Source: Betaproteobacteria bacterium (GTDB taxonomy: Bacteria; Pseudomonadota; Gammaproteobacteria; Burkholderiales; Rhodocyclaceae). Taken from it: 15,447 nt of DNA. Below the pieces are notes generated by a model that ran no database searches, had not been told where the DNA came from, and saw nothing but the letters and a program-made list of their open reading frames with translations. The stretch's first letter is position 1. Every line of letters starts with the position of its first letter. The translations under genes and the position numbers were made by a program. The DNA lies in assembly GCA_020047725.1 (NCBI GenBank), contig JAIFNM010000290.1, positions 1-15,447 on the forward strand, written 5' to 3'. Positions 1 through 7,306 of the stretch are shown one piece after another.

Positions 1-689
1 GTTGTCTTGCCGACTCCGGTTGGGCCGACAAGCGCGTAGACCCCACCGCGGTCAACGATGTCATTCTCGGCGCTGATCGTCATGAAGGTGCGATCAGCCC
101 CGGTCTTGGCCCAGGCCAGAGCTTGCCTCGCATTCAGGTCATTTGGCAATTTTTCAAGCAGCTCACGCGCCAGCTGCGGAGAAAACCCTGCATCAAGCAT
201 TTGACGCAAAACTTCCGTCTTGACTGGTTCTGAACGCGCTGTCTCGCTCCAGGCTGCACCCGCAAGATGTTGCTCGAACAGCTTCCGCAGCGAGCGAATT
301 TCATCCATTACCTCAGCCGGAACTATTTCTGCCGGTGCCTGAATTCGCGGACGGTCGATTTGTGGCGCAGGACGCGGTGCCAGCGGGGGAAGCTGCGAAG
401 ACAGTGGTGATGGCTGTTGCGGCCTAGGCATAACCCTCGCGGCAGGTGGCACGCTGCTCTTCGGAGTCGAAGAAAGCCGAACAGTATAATCATCGCTTGA
501 TCGCGGCTCTTCCCTGACGGGAGTCGGTGTCGGCATGATCATTTCCATGTCACCGGCAGCAACTGCCATGATTTCGACACCACCAGGAATGGCCCTGTTG
601 GACAGGATGATTGCATCGGGCCCCAACAACTCTTTGACCTTATGCAATGCTTCGCGCGCTGTGGCTGCGATAAATTTCCTGACGTTCAT
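1..689 (-). CDS. flhF: FlhF, SRP-family GTPase for flagellar placement (partial, C-terminus off the left edge)
   Basis: FlhF is an SRP-type GTPase that directs flagellar number and polar site, working with FlhG in polar flagellates. The first 229 residues are visible. The N-terminus has the FlhF-typical stretch with KFIAAT, then LGPDAIILSNR at about residues 22-32. A Pro/Ala-rich, probably disordered linker follows at about 50-120, then a helical N-domain-like part at about 125-195. The sequence ends at the G1 P-loop GPTGVGKT (222-229), where the window stops, so the G and M parts are missing. The ATG overlaps the flhA stop codon (ATGA), and a GGAGG lies six bases upstream inside flhA, which fixes the start and implies translational coupling. 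It is the third gene of flhB-flhA-flhF. Family assignment is firm; function is from family knowledge. Confidence 0.95.
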   Translation of the reverse strand, partial: MNVRKFIAATAREALHKVKELLGPDAIILSNRAIPGGVEIMAVAAGDMEMIMPTPTPVREEPRSSDDYTVRLSSTPKSSVPPAARVMPRPQQPSPLSSQLPPLAPRPAPQIDRPRIQAPAEIVPAEVMDEIRSLRKLFEQHLAGAAWSETARSEPVKTEVLRQMLDAGFSPQLARELLEKLPNDLNARQALAWAKTGADRTFMTISAENDIVDRGGVYALVGPTGVGKT

Positions 690-2770
690 ACCCTACCTCC
701 AATGATCGAGGTGACCTTGATTATTTTGCTTTCAGGCACTTCGCCATGGGCGAGAACCTTCAATTGGGAAATGCTGCGTCGCAGGAATCGCGACAGCAGC
801 AGACGAAGATTTCCTGAAACCAGGAGAACCGCCGGCAATCCAAGCTCCTCCTGGCGCTGAGCCGCCGCTGCCGTTTCACGGATCAGCGTCTCGGCGAGAC
901 TCGGCTCAATGCTGGCGTTTTCGCCGCCACCAGAAATGGCTTGCAACAGTACGCGCTCGAGCTGAGGATCGAGCGACATCACCTGCATTTCGCTGCCACT
1001 CGGATAAAGTTGCTGAATAATGGAACGCCCAAGGGCGATACGGACCTGCGCAGTTAGCGCTTCCGCATCCTGCGAGCGAATCGCCGTCTCGGCGAGCGTC
1101 TCGATAATCGTACGCATGTCGCGAATGGCAATGCCTTCTTCGAGCAGGTTTTGCAGGACTTTCTGCAGCACGCCAAGCGGCAGGACTTTGGGCACCAGAT
1201 CTTCGACAAGCTTTGGAATTTCTTTCGCCAGATGATCAAGCAGTGCCTGTGCTTCCTGACGACCAAGCAATTCAGCGGCGTGGGACAGAATCAGGTGGTT
1301 GAGATGAGTTGCGGTCACCGTGCTGGCATCCACAACGGTGTAGCCATACGCCTGCGCCTGCTCTCTTAATGCGTTGTCAATCCAGACTGCCGGCAAACCA
1401 AAAGCCGGATCTTTGGTTATCGTCCCGGGAAGCTGACCGGCGACCCGCCCAGGATTGATCGCTAGCAAGTTACCTGGGAAAGCCTCGCCCTGACCGATTT
1501 CAACCCCCTTGAGCAAAATCCGGTAGGCGTTAGGCTTCAACTCTAGATTGTCGCGAATATGTACTGGCGAAACCAGGAAGCCAACTTCCTGAGCGAACTT
1601 CTTTCGAATCCCGCGAATACGGCGCAGCAATTCACCATCCTGGGATTTATCGACAAGCGGAATCAATCGATATCCGACTTCCAGGCCAAGCACATCCAGC
1701 GGTGCCACATCCGCCCAGCTCGCCTCCTGAGATTCGGTTGCCACCGTCGGTGCCACGGCTACCGGAATGGGTTTGGCCATCGCCAAGCGCCGCTCCATAT
1801 CCCATGCCAAGGTGCCCAGCCCCGTGGCCAGCAACAGGAAAACGAAATTAGGCATCCCTGGAATCAGTCCAAGCAGGCCAATAATCGCTGCCGAAAGCCC
1901 AATCACCTTAGGGTTGTTGAAAAGCTGACCGATGAACTGCTGAGACAAATCTTGGGTATCCCCAACGCGCGTTACAACCATACCGGCAGCAATGGAAATG
2001 ATCAGCGCCGGGATCTGTGCCACCAGGCCGTCGCCGATGGTAAGCAAGGTGTAGGTCTTGGCCGCCGTTCCGAGATCCAGATTATGTTGCAGCACGCCGA
2101 CAAATAACCCGCCGATTACGTTGATGAACATGATCAGAATACCGGCAACAGCATCACCACGAACGAACTTGGACGCGCCATCCATTGAACCGAAAAAATC
2201 AGCCTCTTCAGCGATAGTGGCGCGACGCTTGCGCGCTTCATCTTCGCCGATAAGACCAGCATTTAGATCTGCATCAATTGCCATCTGCTTGCCCGGCATG
2301 GCATCAAGAGTGAAACGCGCCGCCACTTCAGCCACCCGGCCAGCACCTTTGGTAATCACCACAAAATTGATGATCACAAGAATCGCGAACACCACGATAC
2401 CGACGGCGTAATTACCACCGACCAGGAAGTGTCCAAAGGCTTCAATCACCTGGCCGGCCGCGCCCGGCCCGGTGTGCCCCTCGAGGAGCACGACACGCGT
2501 GGAAGCAACGTTGAGTGACAGGCGGAGCAGTGTTGTAATCAGGAGAACGGTCGGGAAAACCGAGAAGTCAAGCGGCTTCATCACATTGATCGCAACCAGC
2601 ATGACGATGATCGAGATCGCGATATTGAAGGTAAAAAACAGATCCAGCATGAAGGGTGGCAGCGGCAGCACCATCATCGACAGGATCAGCAGGATGAGTA
2701 TCGGACCAGCCAACTGTTTTAGACCAGAGCGTCCCAGGAACCCCTGCAGTGTCATCGTTGCGTTAGCCAT
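686..2770 (-). CDS. flhA: FlhA, flagellar type III export gate protein
   Basis: FlhA is the large inner-membrane subunit of the flagellar type III export gate. It couples ion flow to export, and its cytoplasmic domain docks chaperone-substrate complexes. The 694 residues match the usual family length. The N-terminal half holds about eight hydrophobic segments (residues 20-335). The FHIPEP family signature is at about 145-173 (GRVAEVAARFTLDAMPGKQ followed by IDADLNAG), and the conserved loop FVRGDA at 202-207 carries the family's essential Asp. The cytoplasmic domain fills residues 350-694. The start is supported by GGAGG seven bases upstream. The gene overlaps the end of flhB by eight bases and the start of flhF by four, so the three are one translationally coupled operon. 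No damage is seen. Confidence 0.98.
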   Translation of the reverse strand: MANATMTLQGFLGRSGLKQLAGPILILLILSMMVLPLPPFMLDLFFTFNIAISIIVMLVAINVMKPLDFSVFPTVLLITTLLRLSLNVASTRVVLLEGHTGPGAAGQVIEAFGHFLVGGNYAVGIVVFAILVIINFVVITKGAGRVAEVAARFTLDAMPGKQMAIDADLNAGLIGEDEARKRRATIAEEADFFGSMDGASKFVRGDAVAGILIMFINVIGGLFVGVLQHNLDLGTAAKTYTLLTIGDGLVAQIPALIISIAAGMVVTRVGDTQDLSQQFIGQLFNNPKVIGLSAAIIGLLGLIPGMPNFVFLLLATGLGTLAWDMERRLAMAKPIPVAVAPTVATESQEASWADVAPLDVLGLEVGYRLIPLVDKSQDGELLRRIRGIRKKFAQEVGFLVSPVHIRDNLELKPNAYRILLKGVEIGQGEAFPGNLLAINPGRVAGQLPGTITKDPAFGLPAVWIDNALREQAQAYGYTVVDASTVTATHLNHLILSHAAELLGRQEAQALLDHLAKEIPKLVEDLVPKVLPLGVLQKVLQNLLEEGIAIRDMRTIIETLAETAIRSQDAEALTAQVRIALGRSIIQQLYPSGSEMQVMSLDPQLERVLLQAISGGGENASIEPSLAETLIRETAAAAQRQEELGLPAVLLVSGNLRLLLSRFLRRSISQLKVLAHGEVPESKIIKVTSIIGGRV

Positions 2771-3902
2771 TTACGGCCTCCGGAACCAGCTCGGCAGGAA
2801 CAACAATTTCACGCGGCGGCATCGGATAGGTGCCACCAACCTGCCGCCAATTGGCCAATTGATAGACGTAAGCCAGCACCTCGGCTACAGCAGCGTAGAG
2901 TCCAGACGGAATCTCTTGGTCGATATCGGCGTGACGATAGAGCGCGCGGGCCAAAGGCGGAGCTTCCATCATGGGCACACCGTTTTCGGCACCGATCTGA
3001 CGAATTTTCAGGGCGATCTCGCCCATTCCTTTGGCTAGCACCTTTGGCGCACCCATCCCGCTCTTGTAGGCCAGGGCAACAGCAAAGTGTGTCGGATTGG
3101 TGACAATCACGTCGGCCGTGGGCACGGCGCCCATCATGCGTTTGCGCGCGGCCTCGCGCTGCAACTGACGAATGCGTCCCTTGACCTCGGGGTTCCCCTC
3201 CATTTCCTTGCCTTCCTGCCTGACCTCCTCCTTGCTCATCTTCAGCTTGTCGTGGTACTGCCAAAGCTGGAACGGCACATCAACCGCTACGATCAACAAC
3301 ATTGCCATGACGATCATCAAGAAGCTGTAGTTGACCATTTGGCCTGCGCTGACCAGCCCAACCTCAATGGACTGCCCGAAGAGAGCGAAGATATCGTTGC
3401 GCTGGCTCCACAACACCCAGATGGCAACCCCCCCGATCAACATGGCCTTGGCGACCGCTTTAATGAGTTCGACCAGACCACTCCATGAGATAAGCCGGCC
3501 CAAGCCTTTAAGCGGATCAAGGCGACCGAGATCCGGATTCAAAGCTTTTAGCGAGAAATTCCAGCTCCCAAGGAAAAAAGGAGAAATCAGCGCGGCTACA
3601 ACAAGCGCCAACAGTAGCGGGGCAAAGGACAGCAAGGCATCCAGCGAAAGATCTGCGAATCGCACCATCATGAACTGCGGATCGCGCAATAGTGGCTCTT
3701 CAAGAATCAGGCCACGCCTGACAATGGCGACCGTACGCTGCATCATCCAAGGGCCTACAAACCAGAAAGCGCTTGCGGAAACAACCAAAACAAGAAAAGC
3801 ACCGATCTCTCGTGAGCGCGGAACCTGCCCCTCCTCACGCGCCTGTTCCAGACGTCTGGATGACGCCGGCTCAGTTTTTTCGAGATCGCTTTCTTCGGCC
3901 AT
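2763..3902 (-). CDS. flhB: FlhB, flagellar export specificity switch
   Basis: FlhB is an inner-membrane component of the flagellar type III exporter. Self-cleavage of its cytoplasmic tail switches export from rod/hook to filament substrates. The 379 residues show a charged N-terminus (ATPASRRLEQAREEGQ-like, here EPASSRRLEQAREEGQVPRS), four hydrophobic segments (about 32-55, 88-112, 142-168, 185-210) and a basic cytoplasmic domain. The cleavage motif NPTH is at 269-272, the same numbering as in Salmonella FlhB. The ATG at 3902 has a GGAAG-type ribosome site about six bases upstream. It is the first gene of flhB-flhA-flhF; the preceding 180 bases contain a terminator for cheA and promoter-like sequences. 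Confidence 0.98.
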   Translation of the reverse strand: MAEESDLEKTEPASSRRLEQAREEGQVPRSREIGAFLVLVVSASAFWFVGPWMMQRTVAIVRRGLILEEPLLRDPQFMMVRFADLSLDALLSFAPLLLALVVAALISPFFLGSWNFSLKALNPDLGRLDPLKGLGRLISWSGLVELIKAVAKAMLIGGVAIWVLWSQRNDIFALFGQSIEVGLVSAGQMVNYSFLMIVMAMLLIVAVDVPFQLWQYHDKLKMSKEEVRQEGKEMEGNPEVKGRIRQLQREAARKRMMGAVPTADVIVTNPTHFAVALAYKSGMGAPKVLAKGMGEIALKIRQIGAENGVPMMEAPPLARALYRHADIDQEIPSGLYAAVAEVLAYVYQLANWRQVGGTYPMPPREIVVPAELVPEAVNG

Positions 3903-3928
3903 CAGCGGCTTCCATTTGATTACGGCCT

Positions 3929-3956
3929 ATTATATGAAAAATCTTTAAAAAATAAA
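3929..3956 (-). promoter_or_regulatory. Candidate proximal flhB promoter
   Basis: On the minus strand a perfect TATAAT (3929-3934) follows a weak -35-like TTTATT (3951-3956) with a 16-base spacer. It would give a leader of about 20 bases before the flhB ATG. The same bases also resemble a flagellar sigma-28 site: TAAAGATT (3940-3947) and GCCGTAAT (3919-3926), but their spacing is 13 instead of the usual 11. This is a sequence match only, in AT-rich DNA where chance matches are common. Confidence 0.3.
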
Positions 3957-3989
3957 GGGGTATGAAGGTTTATTTATACCAATTCTCGA

Positions 3990-4019
3990 ATAGTAGCGCA
4001 GGAGCAACACTTGTATCAA
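3990..4019 (-). promoter_or_regulatory. Candidate distal flhB promoter
   Basis: On the minus strand TTGATA (4014-4019, five of six to the sigma-70 -35 box) and TACTAT (3990-3995, four of six to the -10 box) are 18 bases apart. They lie directly after the cheA terminator, the expected position for a promoter restarting transcription of flhB-flhA-flhF. The leader would be about 80 bases. Pattern match only. Confidence 0.3.
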
Positions 4020-4025
4020 ACGCGC

Positions 4026-4056
4026 AAAAAAAGACAGGGAGCCGAAGCTCCCTGTC
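4026..4056 (-). terminator. Rho-independent terminator after cheA
   Basis: Read on the minus strand, a perfect 10-base stem (gacagggagc / gctccctgtc, 4033-4042 and 4047-4056) closes on a ttcg loop flanked by C and G. This is the very stable C(UUCG)G tetraloop. Seven T residues follow directly (4026-4032). It begins 27 bases after the cheA stop codon and separates the chemotaxis genes from the flhB operon. Confidence 0.93.
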
Positions 4057-4083
4057 ATGGCACCTACCCTGTTTTGAAGCGAT

Positions 4084-6006
4084 CTACATAGAGAGCTCCA
4101 GCAACTTGGCGTGCTTGACACCTGACTCGCGATCAATGTGAGCGTTCAGGTCAGACAGCAGCTCCTTCATATCCAGGATCAGCACGATCTGGCCGTTGGA
4201 AAGCGTCGTTACACCAGCCACGCCTCGTGGGCGGAAATCGTCGAGCGACTTGATCACCGCATCGTCGCGCCCTGCAAAACTATCCACCGAAAGAATAAAG
4301 CTACGCTCCGAGGTCTGCATCAACACGCCGTATTCAGGCGTTTGCAGCTGCGGCCAGCCAAGCAAACGGGAAAGTGCAACGACCGGCAGGACCTCGCCTC
4401 GCACGACCAGTGTTTCCTTGCCGCCAACTTCCTGCATCTTGTTCTTGTCGATGGGCAATATCTCGCGAACCATTGACAAGGGCAACGCGAAAGGCTGATC
4501 ACCTAGCAGCACCAGCAGAACCGGAAGGATGGCCAGGGTCAGCGGTAGTGAAATGATGAAGACCGAACCTTTCCCCGGCTCAGAACGGATTTCAACCGAA
4601 CCGTTGAGCTTCTGGATATTGGTCTTGACCACATCCATGCCAACCCCACGCCCCGAAACGGCAGAGGCCTGCGTGACGGTCGAAAAGCCGGGCAGGAAGA
4701 TTAGATTGAGACTCTGCCGGTCATCCAGCGTATTGGCCTCCTCCTCTCGGATAATTCCCTTTTCAATGGCTTTCGCTCGAATGCGTTCAGGGCTCATTCC
4801 ACGACCATCATCAGCGATGATCAGGACGATGTGATCGCCTTCCTGGCGCGCTTCAAGACGAACAATGCTCTTGGCCGGCTTGCCTGCCGCCAAACGCTCC
4901 TCGGCCGATTCGACGCCATGATCAACCGCGTTGCGCACGAGATGAACCAAGGGATCTGCCAGATCCTCGATCATCGTCTTGTCGACTTCGGTTTCTTCAC
5001 CAACAAGAGCCAACTCGACGTCCTTGCCCAGTTGTCGTGCCAAGTCGCGCGCAATCCGGGGATATTTCTGGAATAAGCGGCCAATCGGCTGCATCCGGGT
5101 TTTCATCACTGAGTTCTGCAGATCGGACACCAGCAGATCGAGCTGGCTGACTGCCTGGTCCAGCGCATGTAGCGTGTCCGAATCATTCCGGCCAGCAAGG
5201 ATGTCCGCGCGCAGGCTAGTCAGACGATTCTTGGTCAGTCCGATCTCGCCAGACAGGTTGAGCACCTGATCCAGGCGTGCTGTATCGACGCGAATCGTCG
5301 ATTCACGTGCAGCGGCCTTTTCCTCAATACGCCGACCTGTGGTCGCCCCGGAAACAACAGATCCGGGCTTGTCCGTCTCGCGACGACCCTCCGGTGGGAA
5401 ATGGGGCACCATCTGCGCCGCAGAGACCTGCGAAGTTGCCGGTGTCCCGGGCGCAACCGACGTTGAGGCCGGCGCACCCTGCCCCGTTACCGCACCATGC
5501 AATGCCTGCCAATCCGGCTCCGCACCCATTTTGGCGGCAGAAACTTGTTCGACTTGCGGCGACTCATCGACCTTTGGCACATCGATGCCAAGCGCTGGTT
5601 CTACTGCATGAGCAACACCTTCAAGCGCAGCGCGCAAGGCGGCAATTACTTCGGGTTGAGCCTGACGCGGCTGCGAGGCCTGCGCAAGCTCCCCAAACAT
5701 GTTGCGAACGCCCTGAGTCGCCGCCATGATGGTATCCATCAGTTCGGGAGTCAGATGCATCTCGGCGTTTCGCAACTTGTCAAAAAGGTTCTCGGTCAAG
5801 TGGCATAGGGTTACCAGTTCGGTCGCATTGAGAAAACCAGCACCGCCCTTGATCGTATGAAAGCCGCGAAAGATATCGTTCAGCAAACGACGATCTTCCG
5901 GACTCCTCTCCAGATCGACCAACTTGTTGTCCACATCAGACAGAAGATCACTGGCCTCCTGCAAGAAATCCTGCAGCAGGTCTTCCATTCCGGAAAAATC
6001 ACTCAT
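4084..6006 (-). CDS. cheA: CheA, chemotaxis histidine kinase
   Basis: CheA autophosphorylates in receptor arrays and passes phosphate to CheY and other receivers. Domains in 640 residues: P1 phosphotransfer (1-110) with the phosphorylated His at 50 in FHTIKGGAGF; a Pro/Ala/Ser-rich linker (about 135-235); P3 dimerisation helices (about 237-300); P4 ATP-binding kinase with N box (HLVRNAVDHG, 355-364), G1 box DDGRGM (399-404), F box (FLPGFSTV, 437-444) and G2 box GRGVGMDVV (452-460); and a P5 CheW-like domain (about 490-625). No globular P2 CheY-docking domain is recognisable; the linker instead holds two copies of QVSAA[KQ]M. The ATG has a perfect AGGAGG (6013-6018) that overlaps the cheZ stop codon. 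It is the last gene before the terminator. Confidence 0.98.
   Translation of the reverse strand: MSDFSGMEDLLQDFLQEASDLLSDVDNKLVDLERSPEDRRLLNDIFRGFHTIKGGAGFLNATELVTLCHLTENLFDKLRNAEMHLTPELMDTIMAATQGVRNMFGELAQASQPRQAQPEVIAALRAALEGVAHAVEPALGIDVPKVDESPQVEQVSAAKMGAEPDWQALHGAVTGQGAPASTSVAPGTPATSQVSAAQMVPHFPPEGRRETDKPGSVVSGATTGRRIEEKAAARESTIRVDTARLDQVLNLSGEIGLTKNRLTSLRADILAGRNDSDTLHALDQAVSQLDLLVSDLQNSVMKTRMQPIGRLFQKYPRIARDLARQLGKDVELALVGEETEVDKTMIEDLADPLVHLVRNAVDHGVESAEERLAAGKPAKSIVRLEARQEGDHIVLIIADDGRGMSPERIRAKAIEKGIIREEEANTLDDRQSLNLIFLPGFSTVTQASAVSGRGVGMDVVKTNIQKLNGSVEIRSEPGKGSVFIISLPLTLAILPVLLVLLGDQPFALPLSMVREILPIDKNKMQEVGGKETLVVRGEVLPVVALSRLLGWPQLQTPEYGVLMQTSERSFILSVDSFAGRDDAVIKSLDDFRPRGVAGVTTLSNGQIVLILDMKELLSDLNAHIDRESGVKHAKLLELSM
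5410..5547 (-). repeat. Repeated QVSAA[KQ]M motif in the CheA P1-P3 linker
   Basis: Residues 154-160 (QVSAAKM, 5527-5547) and 193-199 (QVSAAQM, 5410-5430) of CheA are near-identical heptads 39 residues apart in an otherwise low-complexity linker. Codon choice differs between the copies, so this is not a recent DNA duplication. The role is unknown; a short docking motif in place of P2 is one possibility. Confidence 0.5.
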
Positions 6007-6016
6007 GTTGAACCTC

Positions 6017-6892
6017 CTAGAATCCTAGGCTGTCGAGCAGATCATCGACCTGCTGCTGACTTGCAACCACGTCAGTTCGCCCTTCAGCATTAATCACCGG
6101 ACCGTTAAGCAGCGATTCGACGGACTCGGTACGTTTTTCTCCCGGCATTGTCTCAATAAGCACACTCATCAACTGCGACTCGAGATCCTGCGCTAACGCA
6201 ATCACTTTCTTGATGACCTGCCCGGTCAAATCCTGAAAGTCCTGCGCCATCATGATTTCCATCAACTGCTCTTTTGTTGCCGCCGTTCTCTGCGGAACAG
6301 CATTCTTGACAAAGGCACGTGTTTCCGAAGCGAGAAGCTTGAAATCCTCAACCCCCATCTTGTTGGCGTAAACAGCATCCCATTTGGCAGCGAGCAGAGC
6401 CGCGCCAACTTCCAGCTCTTCCTGCAGTGGATTGGCGATATCAGTGGCATTCAGCACCTTGCAAGCCGCTTGTTCCGTCAGATTGGCAATGTACGCCAAC
6501 CGATCTTTGGCGTCGGGAAGTGCAGAAATGCTCTTCTCAAGAATCTTGTCGTACCCCAGCGCGCCCAAAGTATCGTGCAATTGTCGGGCCATCTGCCCAA
6601 CCTGCTTGAAAACCTTTTCTTGAACCGGCCAATCCTCTAGCGCCCCGGATGCAGCTTCACCACTATCAACATGCCGCTTATCGGCAATTGAATCAAACAA
6701 GGCCTGCAAATCCTGTGAGTCGTCAGTTGAGCCATTGCTTTCGCGTACCTGCTGCATAAGCGAGGGCTTGGAAGCCACAGCGGGTTTCGGTTGCGGAACT
6801 GGAGTCGGTGCCGTATTGGCGACACCGGCGGCAATACTGTCAAACAGGTTTTCGAGTTCGTTCGAGTCGCCAGAGGTATTCGCGTCGCTCAT
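6017..6892 (-). CDS. cheZ: CheZ, CheY-P phosphatase with extended N-terminus
   Basis: CheZ speeds dephosphorylation of CheY-P and so resets the motor signal. The 291 residues exceed the roughly 214 of E. coli CheZ. The four-helix-bundle core (about 90-250) contains SALPDAKDRLAYI and the catalytic motif QDFQDLTGQ, with D221 and Q225 matching E. coli D143 and Q147. The C-terminus is the classical CheY-binding tail QVDDLLDSLGF (281-291). An extra N-terminal segment of about 85 residues carries two similar LFDSIA peptides. A GTG at 6901 inside cheY would add three residues; I prefer the ATG at 6892, two bases past the cheY stop, because the GTG has no ribosome site while GGGTG lies about seven bases before the ATG. 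It sits between cheY and cheA. Confidence 0.96.
   Translation of the reverse strand: MSDANTSGDSNELENLFDSIAAGVANTAPTPVPQPKPAVASKPSLMQQVRESNGSTDDSQDLQALFDSIADKRHVDSGEAASGALEDWPVQEKVFKQVGQMARQLHDTLGALGYDKILEKSISALPDAKDRLAYIANLTEQAACKVLNATDIANPLQEELEVGAALLAAKWDAVYANKMGVEDFKLLASETRAFVKNAVPQRTAATKEQLMEIMMAQDFQDLTGQVIKKVIALAQDLESQLMSVLIETMPGEKRTESVESLLNGPVINAEGRTDVVASQQQVDDLLDSLGF
6683..6862 (-). repeat. Two N-terminal CheZ peptides resembling the CheY-binding tail
   Basis: CheZ residues 11-21 (NELENLFDSIA, 6830-6862) and 60-70 (QDLQALFDSIA, 6683-6715) align without gaps to the C-terminal tail QVDDLLDSLGF (6020-6052) on the pattern [LV]xxL[FL]DS[IL]. They are joined by a Pro/Ala-rich linker. Codons differ between the two copies, so they are old or independently kept at the protein level. 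Confidence 0.6.
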
Positions 6893-6893
6893 C

Positions 6894-7283
6894 TCAAGCA
6901 CCCATCTTGTCGAATATTTTCTGCAGTTTCTCGGCGAGCGTTGCGGCAGTGAAAGGCTTTACGATGTAGCCACTGGCACCAGCCTGCGCTGCCGCAATAA
7001 TATTTTCCTTTTTTGCTTCAGCAGTAATCATCATTACTGGCAAATGCTTCAGGGTTGGCGACGATCGAATAGCCTGCAGTAACTGCAGACCATCCATATT
7101 GGGCATATTCCAGTCAGTTACAACAAACTCGAAGCCCCCGGCCTGTAACTTCTGGAGCGCAATCGCGCCATCTTCGGCCTCATCGACATTGGTAAAACCT
7201 AACTCCTTGAGCAGGTTCCTGACGATACGACGCATTGTCGAAAAGTCATCGACCACCAGAATTCTCAACTTCGGATCAGCCAT
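6894..7283 (-). CDS. cheY: CheY, chemotaxis response regulator
   Basis: CheY is a single receiver domain that, once phosphorylated by CheA, binds the flagellar switch (FliM/FliN) and changes rotation. The 129 residues match E. coli CheY in length, and key residues fall at the same numbers: acidic pocket D12 and D13, phosphorylated D57 in TDWNMP, T87, Y106 and K109 in YIVKPF. AGGAG six bases before the ATG supports the start. It follows cheV by 23 bases and is followed at once by its phosphatase cheZ. Confidence 0.98.
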   Translation of the reverse strand: MADPKLRILVVDDFSTMRRIVRNLLKELGFTNVDEAEDGAIALQKLQAGGFEFVVTDWNMPNMDGLQLLQAIRSSPTLKHLPVMMITAEAKKENIIAAAQAGASGYIVKPFTAATLAEKLQKIFDKMGA

Positions 7284-7306
7284 TCTTTACTCCTGATTAT
7301 CTCTTC

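Noticed and set aside
1559..3948. Plus-strand open frames of 117 to 205 codons opposite flhA and flhB (for example 1559-2107 and 3331-3948)
   Set aside because: They are shadows of full-length FlhA and FlhB; no domain, ribosome site or operon logic supports them.
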